Counted from the stretch's first letter, positions 30,730 to 43,006 are shown. The stretch: 64,000 nt of DNA from Metellina segmentata (GCA_947359465.1 OX375872.1:138341432-138405431); one strand, 5' to 3'. Made by a program: numbers and translations. The notes: generated by a model not told the origin, from the sequence alone.

Positions 30730-31330
30730 GGAAAAGGAACAGTATGCCTTTTGTATTTTGGCATTTTCTGTTCAAATAAACTAAGTGGGAAAAAACTGCG
30801 TATGTTGCTGCTTGATGGATGGAATACATACCAGTGACTTTGACAAGTGGTGTTGCTAAGGTGTTCGACGGTGCTCCCAAGGGCCATTTTTAAAAAAAAT
30901 ATTAATCTTCGTGCAGCATTTGCCGAATGTTTTGTTGGAGTTAAATTTATCATGAGTGATATTGCGTAGATAGGAAAGGAATAAATAGTATGCCATTCGT
31001 GTTCTGACGCATTTCATGCAAACAAAGTGGAGAAAAATTTCGGGTTTCAGGTTGATTGATGAAAAACATACCAGTGGCTAAGCCCGGTGGTGTTGCTGAG
31101 GTGTTCATTTTGGCGCTTATGCATATGCGAGCCGTACCGTTCACGAGCCTATTTCTTGTTCTGATGATTGGGACGGAGTTACGGGAGTCAGTGTCTAAAG
31201 GAGTCCACGATTCAGTGTCTAATGGACTATAAATTATTTTTTGTGTCGTATTTATTGAATGTTTTGAAAGAGTTGTACTTTTATAATGAGTAATATTTTG
31301 ATTAGGAAGAAAATGTATTCAATTTCTGTG
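30730..31330. repeat. Diverged tandem duplication, about 245-300 bp unit
   Basis: 30740-30900 and 30985-31120 share GTATGCC, AAACTAAGTGG, a GATTGATG block, ACATACCAGTG and GTGGTGTTGCTNAGGTGTTC. A third partial copy near 31240-31320 shares GAATGTTTTG, GAGTAATATT and TAGGAA blocks. There is no coding potential. Confidence 0.6.
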
Positions 31331-31499
31331 ACAATTTTGTGTGCCATTTATCCTTTGATCAGTTACGTTTGAGACAAAAACTGTACCCTTGATTTTCAAT
31401 TTGAACTATTACTGCTTTTGCACTAGTATCTCTTAAAACCAAACGACTCCCTTCACAATCCTCAGAAGTTGCGGGAAAACATCAATTATGGCTCCATCT

Positions 31500-32336
31500 C
31501 AGGGATGCGACATGGAAGTCGATGTTTTCAAAACATCGATGTTTTATAAAAAGCATCGATGTATTTACCATCGATTTATTGGAGCCGATGTTTGTTTAAC
31601 ATCGATGTTTTTACACTGTCGATGTTTTTACGTTGTCGATGTTTTATTTTTGAATGAAAAAATACCATATTAAAAATTAAGAAAAATAACAGTGCAACTA
31701 AGTATTTGTCAATGATGGCGAGATCTGTCCCATCAGAAAGAGTTGTTTCCCTAACTGGTGGGATAGTTAGAGAAAAAAGAAGTCGGCTCAAGTGGAGAAA
31801 GTTAACAAACTTCTTTTTTTACGAACTGTAAATAAAAAATATTGAAGCGTATAATAATTATATGCTCAAATATTTTTTTATTTACAATAAATAAAAAATA
31901 AGTTTGTTATGTTTCCCCCCATAAATTGATAAATAATTAATAATAACTAACAATAATTATTATTAGGCACATACCTAATTATACTTATAGTTAGTAGTAC
32001 CCATGTCAAAAATTGTTGAAAATAAAACTTTCTTTCATATTATTCAAGTTGAAAATAAAAAAATTTTAAATTGTCCTTGTTTAATTTTTTGACTTTGTTC
32101 CGACAGTTGAAAAAAAAAATCTTTGTTATAAATTAATAACTACAGTAAATGACAAATTAAATCTCACTCCCGGGCGGACATTAATGTTTGAAGTTACTAA
32201 ACAAGTTTTAAGAAATGGGGGAACAAGTTTAAATACACTGATGTTTTAAGACATCGATTATTTTTGGGCGATGTATTATCGACATCGAAGTTTTAATTTT
32301 GAACATCGATGTTTTGTTGTCGATGTCGTATCCCTA
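31500..32336 (+). mobile_element. hAT deletion derivative with CATCGATG-rich ends
   Basis: Inverted ends AGGGATGCGACAT (31501) and AGGGATACGACAT (reverse complement, ending 32335). Both subterminal regions are filled with ACATCGATGTTTT-like words in both orientations. The centre keeps about 100 bp of transposase C-terminus (31715-31810) reading SVPSERVVSLTGGIV and KKRSRLKW-like residues, the hAT dimerisation domain. The 8-bp flanks (CTCCATCT and CTCCCGGT) match at only five positions, so the duplication has decayed or the boundary is off by a base. Confidence 0.75.
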
Positions 32337-32344
32337 CTCCCGGT

Positions 32345-33270
32345 AGGAGGCAGCCGAGTTACGTGGTTTTGAACGAGTCTGTTATTTAAATTAGGGGGCT
32401 GGTGGTAACTTAAACAATTCTTTCCACAGTTGGTAGATAAGCAATACTGTTATTTCACGACAACATTTCTGACTGCTATTGTTAATTTAAGATAACAGTT
32501 ACTACTAGCTGCTTATAATTAAAGTGGTTTCACAAATGGAGTCCTTAGCGCGGATTCTGGTTCTTCGTCGTTGGGTGCTGAAAGCGAAAGTAATGATAAC
32601 GAGTTGTCATGGGAGGATCATCCACGGCTATCGCCAATCATGTTTTCGGTGTGGTAATCTCCAACGAGCAACCACCCCTATTCAAAAATCGTCTGACAAG
32701 GTTCACTGCTTTCGAACTGTCGACCCATAATGACAACTATCATAATGACGTTTCTATCGTCATGGTGTGAGAAGTTTCCTTAGTTGACACTGATAAACAA
32801 ATCACACCTTTCCCTCTAACGAAGCTTGAACAAAAAGTACTAGCATCGTCCAGAATAGAGCAAATTCAATCGCAGCATCCACAACTGAGGAGTTATTGGG
32901 CGACCAATTGAAAATGTTCCTCTTGGAAGGAATGCGCAAGCTTGTGGACCTCTGGACCAAGTGCATCTAAAAGGAAGAAGACTATGTCCCTGCATTTCCG
33001 TAAATAGATTAAAAAATTAAAGTGTGGATAATTTTTGATTTTCGCTCGCGTATTATTAGTTTCAATATTAATTTTTTGAAATTAATTATTGACTTTGCAT
33101 AAAGACTAGGAAAAGGCTGAGCTTTGTTAATCCTCTTGGTGGTTTATCTTCATGCTGAAAACTTCTTTAGTGGCCAGCCTCTAGTGCAAAAACCTGTTTT
33201 AAACTGCTACTAGTTCTGGGCAAGAGGCAATTTTTTTCCTATTTAAATCTTCATTTCCCTTTGGAGTAAT
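32345..33270. other. No confident gene; part of a dispersed GTTAAC/TAACAG repeat
   Basis: 32355-32520 is a diverged inverted copy of 37930-38115 (ACGTGGTTTTGA, GGTGGTAAC, TAACAGTTACTACTA). From 32540 a short Ser/Glu-rich reading (SGSSSLGAESESNDNELSWED) resembles the acidic start of piggyBac-type proteins, but it dies within 60 codons and I do not call it. Confidence 0.4.
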
Positions 33271-34498
33271 GTGGCAGTCGTGTCTCGACAAGATACCGCG
33301 TACTTAGCAAAATCGACCAGATCTTAAGCCAGATACAGTCAGTATCGGTTATATGGTCATCCCAGCGGTCCAGAAAAATCAGACCATATACGCGGAACAA
33401 AACTACAATATTTAATTATGGCAGGATTATATCCACCTATCAGAATATAGTGCTCATAAACAAATAATTAAACTTTTAAGAACATTTTAAAAATTAATTC
33501 GCGAAGTAAAAACTACAGAGAAATATGCAATATTTTTTTAGTGAAATATATTAGCTTACCTTTTAAATCTAAGTACAGTACGCATACGTACTCGCGTCTA
33601 TATTCAATGCACGAAAATGTTTGTTTTTCGTTATCAGTCCTGACGAATCTACGGCACTTACAACAATGGGATTTGACACACAGGTAGTCCGAATTTTTTG
33701 CAATTTTTGGGTCACGGCGAATTTTAAAATTCAATCTAGAACATTTTTAAATGAATTTAATTATTATTGTTTTCTTTGGAATGGCAACAGCATAAAAGAT
33801 CGCAGATTCTAAATTTATTTTTTCCGTTTCCGTTTTTATTTTGCGCAGAGGAATGATATGTCAGCAGACTAAAAAAAACAAATTAAAATTTTTAACATAA
33901 AAGAACGTTCTTATTCGCCATGTATGATCGAAATTAAGCCAAATATTTCCTTTACTCTTTTCTTTTCAATTTCAACGTACTTTTCAAACACGGAGAGATA
34001 ACTTCAACCAATAAACAGATGTCCACCTGTTGTACTTGGGGAGGAAGAGAATTGAAGGGGGTGCGTAACGCCGACGATGATTCAACACAAAAAAGAAATG
34101 GGGGAAGTGGATGGAAGTAAAGGCGTAAATTCAGGTCCCCTCCGGGATCGTCGCAAATACTTTTTTATTTTGGTCATTCCATGTGTTGCTCCCCGCCTCA
34201 AGAAATATTACAACAATTACTATTTTTCAACAAAAAAAAAAACGATAACCTCATTGGAAAGATAAAAAAAACGACCATGCTTTAACGGTGCGCTTTAACA
34301 CATGCTCACTATTAAGTTAGACGGGACTTTAGAAAACTGACCATATAAGCGGGGTGACCTTATAAGAGGGTGACCGCATAGCTGGTACTGACTGCATTTC
34401 GTCCTTAGCAAAATTGACCAGAACTTGGACCAGATAGATGGTCCTCAGCAAAATTGACTAGATCTCCAAAGAGATATTTTGTCGAAACACTCGGAAAG
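33271..34498 (+). mobile_element. piggyBac-like MITE copy split by a larger insertion
   Basis: The left part 33271-33335 (GTCTCGACAAGATACC, AAAATCGACCAGATCTT) and right part 34395-34498 (AAAATTGACCAGAACTTGG, TTTGTCGAAACACTCGGAAAG then TTAA) are the two halves of the family. They are separated by a 1.06-kb insertion with its own inverted ends. Confidence 0.6.
33336..34394. mobile_element. Tigger/pogo-like non-autonomous DNA transposon
   Basis: The left end CAGTCAGTATCGGTTATATGG and the reverse complement of the right end CAGTCAGTACCAGCTATGCGG match over most of 27 bp. Further in, GGTCA and CCATATA..GCGG words recur as in Tigger ends. It is flanked by TA on the left and CA on the right, consistent with a mutated TA duplication. 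Inside is a plus-strand Helitron fragment (33600-33735) and no transposase. Confidence 0.65.
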
Positions 34499-34762
34499 TT
34501 AATTTGTTGTCCCACTCATTTAGCTACTCACGTCTTACCGATGATAGCATTATCCTCAGCTCAATACACACCTAATATGTAATCTGCTACTTACAGCTGG
34601 TGTGTAGTGGTATCTCTAATCTATTCATTCTTCTATTGTTGGGAGCTCGAATTGTTTGGCTAATCACGATTTCGCATTTATCTCGAGAATATGTCAACTG
34701 AGACTTCTATTCAATCTGTCGTTTCTGAGGGTGTTTAATCGCAAGGATTTTTACTCATATCC

Positions 34763-37236
34763 AGAGATGACTTCAGAAGGGGAGTATAAAGTGGTTCACA
34801 TCATCGATAGTCTTTGAAGTTGTCATTTTTTGTTTCCAAATCTTTGATATCTTATTACAGCGCGGCTCCGACGAGAAGGCAGTCGGAGAAAAATCGACTA
34901 ACCTGAGGGTTAGTCGATTTTTGAATTGGTGTGAAGGCGCTTTGCAGAAGGCTAGCAAACAGAAAACCAATAAGACGGAGTATAAAGTGGTTCACATCAT
35001 ATATAGTGTTTGAAGCTGTCATTTTCTTATTTCCGAATGTTTGATGGCATAGTAAATTGAGGCTCCGACGAGACGGCAGTCGATTTTTGAATAAGTGTGA
35101 AAGCGCGTTAGAAGGTCACGAATGCCGATTTCCATGGATATTTTCTTCATACCAGCTTGTTATGAATGCTATCGCTTTGAGCACCAAATGATAAACTTAG
35201 AACCAGGTAGGTAGGTAGTTGAGTATGTAGGTAGTAGGGACGTATCTGAGGAGGTTTAATGTTAGGATAGTTACTTTAGTCCAGAGATGGGTTCAGAAAA
35301 AAAAGTGGAGTTTAAAGTATTTCATAACATCCATATGTTTGAAGCTGTCTTTTTTTATTTCCGAATCTTTAATAGCATAGTATAATGCGGCTTCGATTAG
35401 AAGGCAGTCGGCCTTAGGCCAGTCGATTTCTGAATAGGAGACTGCCATACGCTGAAGCCTGAGTGATAATTTCTGTGAATGTTTTCTTCATACCAGCTTG
35501 TTATGAATGCTATCGCTTTGAGCACCAAATGATAAACTTAGAACCAGGTAGGTAGGTAGTTGAGTATGTAGGTAGTAGGGACGTATCTGAGGAGGTTTAA
35601 TGTTAGGATAGTTACTTTAGTCCAGAGATGGGTTCAGAAAAAAAAGTGGAGTTTAAAGTATTTCATAACATCCATATGTTTGAAGCTGTCTTTTTTTATT
35701 TCCGAATCTTTAATAGCATAGTATAATGCGGCTTCGATTAGAAGGCAGTCGGCCTTAGGCCAGTCGATTTCTGAATAGGAGACTGCCATACGCTGAAGCC
35801 TGAGTGATAATTTCTGTGAATGTTTTCTTCATACCAGCTTGTTATGAATGCTATCGCTTTGAGCACCAAATGATAAACTTAGAACCAGGTAGGTAGGTAG
35901 TTGAGTATGTAGGTAGTAGGGACGTATCTGAGGAGGTTTAATGTTAGGATAGTTACTTTAGTCCAGAGATGGGTTCAGAAAAAAGTGGAGTTTAAAGTAT
36001 TTCATAACATCCATATGTTTGAAGCTGTCTTTTTTTATTTCCGAATCTTTAATAGCATAGTATAATGCGGCTTCGATTCGAAGGCAGTCGGCCTTAGGCC
36101 AGTCGATTTCTGAATAGGAGACTGCCATACGCTGAAGCCTGAGTGATAATTTCCGTGAATGTTTTCTTCATACCAGCTTGTTATGAATGCTATCGCTTTG
36201 AGCACCAAATGATAAACTTAGAACCAGGTAGGTAGGTAGTTGAGTATGTAGGTAGTACGGACGTATCTGAGGAGGTTTAATGTTAGGATAGTTACTTTAG
36301 TCCAGAGATGGGTTCAGAAAAAAAAAAAAAAAAAAAAAAAGTGGAGTTTAAAGTATTTCATAACAACCATATGTTTGAAGCTGTCTTTTTTTATTTCCGA
36401 ATCTTTAATAGCATAGTATAATGCGGCTTCGATTAGAAGGCAGTCGGCCTTAGGACAGTCGATTTCTGAATAGGAGACTGCCATACGCTGAAGCCTGAGT
36501 GATAATTTCTGTGAATGTTTTCTTCATACCAGCTTGTTATGAATGCTATCGCTTTGAGCACCAAATGATAAACTTAGAACCAGGTAGGTAGGTAGTTGAG
36601 TATGTAGGTAGTAGGGACGTATCTGAGGAGGTTTAATGTTAGGATAGAGTTACTTTAGTCCAGAGATGGGTTCAGAAGTGGAGTTTAAAGTATTTTATAA
36701 CATCCATATGTTTGAAGCTGTCTTTTTTTATTTCCGAATCTTTAATAGCATAGTATAATGCGGCTTCGATTAGAAGGCAGTCGGCCTTAGGACAGTCGAT
36801 TTCTGAATAGGAGACTGCCATACGCTGAAGCCTGAGTGATAATTTCCGTGAATGTTTTCTTCATACCAGCTTGTTATGAATGCTATCGCTTTGAGCACCA
36901 AATGATAAACTTAGAACCAGGTAGGTAGGTAGTTGAGTATGTAGGTAGTAGGGACGTATCTGAGGAGGTTTAATGTTAGGATAGTTACTTTAGTCCAGAG
37001 ATGGGTTCAGAAAAGTGGAGTTTAAAGTATTTCATAACATCCATATGTATGAAGCTGTCTTTTTTTATTTCCGAATCTTTAATAGCATAGTATAATGCGG
37101 CTCCGATTAGAAGGCAGTCGGCCTTAGGCCAGTCGATTTCTGAATAGGAGACTGCCATACGCTGAAGCCTGATTGATAATTTCCGTGAATGTTTTCTCCC
37201 TGCCAGCTTGTTATGAATGGTATCGCCTTGAGATGA
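34763..37236 (+). repeat. 341-bp satellite array
   Basis: The phrase AACCAGGTAGGTAGGTAG occurs at 35201, 35542, 35883, 36222, 36578 and 36915, giving steps of 341, 341, 339, 356 and 337. The step changes come mainly from an A-run after GGTTCAG that varies from about 3 to over 20 A. The six copies from about 35130 are almost identical. Two shorter diverged units (34763-34975 and 34976-35120) lead the array, and the last copy fades after 37200. There is no coding potential. Confidence 0.95.
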
Positions 37237-37337
37237 TCTGTTATTCGGATAACAATTTGAATAACAATGTTATTTCAAAATAACAGGTATAAGCTGTTAT
37301 TGAAAATATCAGTCACCGAATAAATGTCATTGGGTAA

Positions 37338-37395
37338 TGGTAATGGTAATTTTTAATCAACGTCGTACCAGAGCAGCACAGTGGGCTATTAAACA
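37338..37395 (-). mobile_element. SINE 3' end fragment
   Basis: GGTAATGGTAATTTTTAATC, AACGTCGTACCAGAGCA and CACAGTGGGCTATT are the reverse complement of the SINE 3' end with its TTACC tail. Confidence 0.65.
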
Positions 37396-37589
37396 GCATT
37401 GGGATTTCAGTGGAACAGAATATAAATCGAAGAAACATTTTATTTAAAACAATTGATATAATTAAGAATATTTGATAAAAATTGAAATTATTAAATACTT
37501 TAAATTATTAACTGCTTTAATCACTAATTAAAATAGTTAAACAACAAAAAACAGTTAATATTAATTTTTAACAGTCAATAAGAGCTGAA

Positions 37590-37910
37590 GCCGACCAAAC
37601 CGGTCTGGTGGCTAAGGGGTTAGCCTCTAGATCGGAAGGTTCCTGGTTCAAATCCGAGTCAGTAAACGGATGGTGTAGAGGCGGCTTAGGGGCACTTTAA
37701 ATCTGTCGTGGCCGAAATTCCTCACGTTGGGTCTGTGTGGAAGTTTGGAGAGTGGGGTGCCAGCTCAGGTGTTGCCTCGTCATCTGACCGTGGTTCAAAA
37801 TTACGTGGTGTTTTCCTCGGATCTTTCCCTTTGGGGAATGATTCCGGACCGTCGTCAATAGCCCGTTGTGTTGCTCTAGTATATGACGTCAATTAAAAAT
37901 TAAATCACCC
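37590..37910 (+). mobile_element. Full-length tRNA-derived SINE with 14-bp target duplication
   Basis: The perfect direct repeat CAATAAGAGCTGAA flanks the element (37576-37589 and 37911-37924). The tRNA-like head starts GCCGACCAAACCGG, with an A-box-like TGGTGGCTAAGG and B box GGTTCAAATCC. This is an internal RNA polymerase III promoter. The body carries GTAGAGGCGGCTTAGG, CCTCACGTTGGG, TGACCGTGGTTCAAAATTAC, CCGGACCGTCGTCAATAGCC and GTTGTGTTGCTCTAGTA. The 3' end is AATTAAAAATTAAATCACC. It has no coding capacity and must be mobilised by a LINE. Confidence 0.93.
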
Positions 37911-37924
37911 CAATAAGAGCTGAA

Positions 37925-39570
37925 AAATTAAGTTGCTGACTGATGAGAAAACTATTAATGCAAATAGTTAGTAGTAACTGTTATTCCAAATTAACAATAC
38001 GAGTCAGAAATGTTACTGTGAAATACCAGTACCAATTGTGAAAATAATTGTTTATGTTACCACTAGTCCCCTAGTTTAACTAATAGACCCGATCAAAACC
38101 ACGTGACTCGACTGGCAATTCGCGGGAACAGGATTATAACTGTTATACGTTTTTGCCTATATACATAGTTCAAAAGCGGTTAGAATTAGCTAAAATTTAT
38201 AGTTAAGGGTAGTAAAATATTTCTGTATTTTCCACTTTTTATTAATCTCAATTTTTTATAGGTTAAGTGCACGGAATATGGAATATCTCAACACGTAACA
38301 CCAAATCGATAGGAATCTGCATTGAATGCTTTTGTGTTAGAAGGCCTGTTTAAAATATTGTATATCCTGTTTTGAGAATCTTCCTTGTGACCTTGGTTCG
38401 TTCGTTCTTGGAACTTTCCCTTCGGGTTGGGTCCCGGACCGTTTTGTTGCTCCAGTGCGACATTAATTAAAACATATACATACTCGAGAATCTTCCTTTA
38501 CACAGAAGTTATTTTTGTATTTCGAAGTGTACGAAATATTTTATTTCGTGATATATCATCTATGTACAAATTTTTCTTATCTTTCCGACTTATTTTTGCC
38601 TTGTTTAGTATAACTAAAAGAATAATTATTATTTTGTTATATTATCCATTCACATGAATCCTGGCTAATTTTGACATGATTGGCACTTGATTCATCAGAA
38701 AGCTAATAGTTCCCCTACTTTTGACCATCTTGACATCAGGTGATCCATATTAAGTGCCAATTTTACCCTATGTTTTAAGTTGTGTTGCTTTAGTATGACG
38801 TTAATTAAAAATACCAATACCCTATATTTCAATTTATTTTATTGTATATTTTGTACATTTAAGTCTTTCAAAAGTTACTTTTTCTTTACACTTTCCGACA
38901 AAAGTTAATTGTTGAGATGTCGAAACACTTGATTTAACAAATGAATACCAGCAGGCAGTAATAATGAATACCAGTTCATCTCTATTTGTTTGCTGTTCGC
39001 GTTCGGATATGTGTTTTTGTACGTGAAATACAAGGTTCATAATTTATTTCAAAATATGAAATTAAAATGTAATTGTTTATAAAAACTCAAGTGTGGCAGC
39101 ATAGTCGCATAAATACGAAAACAAACTTCGCACTAGTAATTATTCTAGCGAGTATTCTAGCAGTTGCATTCCATAGCTGTATTCGTTGAGTAAGGCCTTG
39201 TTCACATGAGGCGTTGTCTAGCGCGTGTTTGCGAGGTTTTCGAGGTCCGCTTTCTGTAAGCATTAAATTATGTTTTTTTATTCCTCTGGATTCAAGTTTC
39301 TATCTTTGCGATCGTTGAAGATAGAATGAAAATTTCAACGGATTTGAAATCTGCGGAAAAGTTTACACCAGATCGTACCTTAAATGTGATCTTCTTAAAA
39401 AATAATTAATTAATTAAATAATAAATGATAAATAATTAAATAATAAATGGTAAATAATTAAATAATAAATGGTAACTAAATAAATGATAAATAATTAACC
39501 CACACAATAATAACCCCAACAGTAAATTTCCCACCCACAAACACCTTATATGACGCAGTCGGTAGAATAC
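37925..39570. other. No gene; old repeat fragments
   Basis: 37930-38115 is the inverted relative of 32355-32520. 38390-38465 (CTTTCCCTTCGGGTTGGG, GTTGCTCCAGTGCGAC) and 38780-38820 are SINE 3' fragments. 39310-39400 repeats a Helitron-type block also at 29270-29350 (GAAAATTTCAACGGATTTG). 39400-39490 is a simple TAAATAAT-rich repeat. Confidence 0.6.
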
Positions 39571-39577
39571 TTCTTGA

Positions 39578-41045
39578 TTCGAATCGGTGTTGATTTCAAG
39601 ATGATAATAAATATCTTTATTCCAGCACTTCTAAGATTCGCCGCTCACAGCATTCTATTCACCCAATCAGCCCATTTATAAACACACCACTAGTGGCCCA
39701 GTTTGTAATCTGAACACCAAAACTACGCAATCCAAGGTGCGCGAATCGATGTTGAATTTCGAGATGATAGTAAATATATTTACTCCAAAACTCAAAGTTC
39801 GATGCTAGAAGTCAACATTCTGTTCATCCTATTCAACTTATTTATAAATACGCCACTAGTGTGATAGGTATGTAATCTGGAAACCGAAACTATACAATCT
39901 GAGAATCGATGGCGATTTTCGAGATAATTGTAAATATCTTCACTCCAAAACTCGACGCTACTGGAGTATTTTCTGTTCACCTACTCAACCTATTTTATTT
40001 ATAAATACAACACTTGTGATCTAAAAGCCGAAACTATTCAATCTGCGAATCGATGTTGATTTTTGAGATGACGGTAAATATCTTTACTCCCAAACTTTGC
40101 CGTTCAAGACAACATTCTATTCACTTACTCAGCCTATTTATAAGTACGGCACTGGTGATAGTGTTATCTGAAAGCCGAAACTATACAATCCGGGCCAACA
40201 ATGTTGATTTTCGAGATAATAGCAAATATCTTCAATCCAAAATTAGAGGCTACTAATCCATGCTAATCGATGTTGATTTTCGAGATTATAGTAAATATCT
40301 TTACTCTAAAATTCGACGTTACTAAACAGCCTATTTATAAATAAAGCAGTGGTGGTAAACCCACTATGTAATCTGAAAACCGAAATTATACAGTCCATGC
40401 GAATCCATGTTGATTTTCGAGATAATAAATATCTTTACTCCAAAATTCGAAGCTACTAGACAACATTCTGTTAATATCCTTTTATGTAATTAATCTGAAA
40501 GCCGAAACTACACAATTCGCGATAATCCATTTTGATTTTCCAGTTTGATAGTAATCACTCCAAAATTCGACCCTACTAGACAACATTCTGTTCACTACTG
40601 GAATGTAATCTGAAAGCCAAAACTACACAATCCATTAGAATCCATGCTGATTTTCGATATGATGGCAAATATATTTACTCCCCAAATCGATGCTACTGGA
40701 CAACTTTCTGATCACCTACTACTAGTATGTAATTTGAAAGACGAAACTACACAATCCGTGAGAATCCAAGTAGATTTTCGAAATGATAATAAATATCTTT
40801 ACACCAAAATTGGACGCTTCCATACAACATACTGTTTGCGATAGACCCACTATTGTAATGTGAAAACCGAAACTATACAATCCGTGCGAATCGATGTTGA
40901 TTTTCGAGATGATAGTAAATATCTTTACTCCAAAATTGGACGCTACTAGACAACATTCTGTTCACCTACTCAGCCTATTTATACATACAGCACTGGCGAT
41001 AGGCCCGTATGTAATCTGAAAACTGAAACTACGCAATCCGAGTGT
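39578..41045 (+). repeat. Diverged tandem array, unit about 70-166 bp, eleven copies
   Basis: CGAATCGATGTTGATTTTCG with AGATGATAGTAAATATCTTTACTCC recurs at about 39578, 39744, 39903, 40047, 40193, 40264, 40399, 40525, 40640, 40761 and 40888. It alternates with CTACTAGACAACATTCTGTT, CCTATTTATAAATAC and TGTAATCTGAAAACCGAAAC. Unit length varies by internal deletions. Confidence 0.85.
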
Positions 41046-41440
41046 GCATCTGTCCCATTGTTGGGCGTGCGATCCCCTGTCCATTAGGTGCTGCGACAGG
41101 TGACTGTCTGTGGGAGCCATTGTGATTCAGTGTCAATGCGTTAGCAACAGAATCGGATGAAGATCAGGCCGGATTCGTGAGTCACGGTCCTTCAAAAACC
41201 GCGTCTTGTCCATGCACGTGCACTTTTGCTCGGGTTGAGACGCGTGCCTGAGCACGTGCGTCTACCCCCGGGGCAGTTTGATAGCGTGACACATAGGGTC
41301 CAACCATTTCCTGCGTTTCAGATAATTAAACTTTTTCGGTTCAATGGAGTTGGGAGACCCCAGACCATTATGAATCGCTCATCATTTGCGCAACGCTGAC
41401 GAGATGAATGGATGCATTTGCTCTGATATAGAAGTCAGAA
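41046..41440. other. No recognisable gene
   Basis: Locally GC-rich (CACGTGCG, GTCTACCCCCGGGGCAG near 41260) between two arrays. No motif or ORF was recognised. Confidence 0.5.
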
Positions 41441-41499
41441 ATAGAAGGAATTTAATTTATTTCCGAGATGTGGTCTTGGACATCTTTACTAGTTAACTC

Positions 41500-42066
41500 T
41501 TCACGTTGTTTTCCACATTTTCGTGTAAGGTCAATTTTTGATTGGAACATCCTTATTCATGGAATGTTCTCGTTGTTTTCCACATTTTTGTGTAAGGTCA
41601 ATTTTTGATTGGAACATCCTTATTCATTGATTGTTCTCGTTGTTTTCCACATTTTTGTGTAAGGTCAATTTTTGATTGGAACATCCTTATTCATTGATTG
41701 TTCTCGTTGTTTTCCACATTTTTGTGTAAGGTCAATTTTTGATTGGAACATCCTTATTCATTGATTGTTCTCGTTGTTTTCCACATTTTTGCGTAAGGTC
41801 AATTTTTGATTGGAACATCCTTATTCATTGACTGTTCTCGTTGTTTTCCACATTTTTGTGTAAGGTCAATTTTTGATTGGAACATCCTTAGTCATTGATT
41901 GTTCTCGTTGTTTTCCACATTTTCGTGTAAGGTCAATTTTTGATTGGAACATCCTTATTCATTGATTGTTCTCGTTGTTTTCCACATTTTCGTGTAAGGT
42001 CAATTTTTGATTGGAACATCCTTATTCATTGATTGTTCTCGTTGTTTTCCACATTTTTGTGTAAAC
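41500..42066 (+). repeat. 67-bp minisatellite, nearly identical core
   Basis: CACATTTTTGTGTAAGGTCA starts at 41514 and then every 67 bp to 42050 (nine occurrences). Copies differ at only a few bases (TTTTTG or TTTTCG, GATTG or GACTG). Confidence 0.95.
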
Positions 42067-42990
42067 TTACTTTTTGATTGAACATTCTCATTTGTTAATT
42101 CTTCGAGTTATTTTCCACATTTTAATTGGACGACCTCCTAAATCACTGGTTACTCTCGTGTGTTTTTCCTCATTTTAACATAACACCACTTTGTAATTGG
42201 AAAACATCCTTATTCGTTGATTGCTCATGTTGTTTCCACATATTCGCCTAAGATTCACCTTTTGATTGGCCAACATCCTCATTTGATGGTTGTTCGCGTG
42301 ATTTTTCTCATTTTCGTGTCAGATCACTTTTTGATTGGAAACGTTCTGCTTTTCGAGATATATACACATCTTTTTTACGTTGGTTGCTCGCTTTTCACGC
42401 AAGTAAATAGAATATCTTTCGGACTGGAAACAATTTTAATTTTCAAGATGATCTTGAACATCCTTACACGTCAGTTGTTTTAAGCGTTTTCGTGTAAAAT
42501 CACTTTTTGATTGAACAACAACCTTATTCATTGGTTATTCACGTTGTTCTCGCATTTCCATTGTAAGGTCCTTTTTTGATTGGAAGCGATGCTGACTTTC
42601 GAGATGAAAACAACTTTTCTCGCTGGCTGCTCACTTTTCATATAAATAAATACAATAGATTACATTTCGTCTGGAAATAATTTTGATACCAGAGATGATC
42701 AATCTTTAAACATCCTTATTCGTTGTCTATTTCCGTTTTGCGCGTTTTCGTTAAGGTCGCTTTTTGATTGGAAGCGTTTTGGTTTTCAAGATTTGTATAC
42801 ATCTTTGTGAACGTTGGCTGCTCGCTTTTGGCGTAAGTGAATAGAATATATTTCGGCTGGAAACAGTTTTGATTTTCGCAATGATCATAACTGTCTTTAC
42901 TTGTTGCTTGTTTTCGTTGTTTTGTGCGTTTTCGAGTAGATCACTTTGTTAAAAACATCCGAACTCGTAGCCTGCTCGTGTTGTTTCGCG
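42067..42990 (+). repeat. Diverged extension of the 67-bp minisatellite
   Basis: The same words (TTTTTGATTGGAA, CATCCTTATTC, GTTGTTTTCCACAT) persist in diverged form. They mix with a longer unit containing TTCGAGATATATACACATCTT, GGTTGCTCGCTTTT and AAATAGAATAT (near 42350, 42595 and 42780). Confidence 0.75.
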
Positions 42991-43006
42991 CTCTCTAAAA
43001 ACCCTC

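Noticed and set aside
32524..32730. Possible piggyBac or host gene start
   Set aside because: Only a short acidic Ser/Glu-rich stretch is visible in an alternative frame. There is no downstream domain, and a dispersed repeat lies just upstream.
37590..37660. Possible tRNA gene (A and B boxes)
   Set aside because: It is the head of a SINE. The same sequence continues into a shared non-tRNA body in several copies, and the cloverleaf stems do not pair convincingly.
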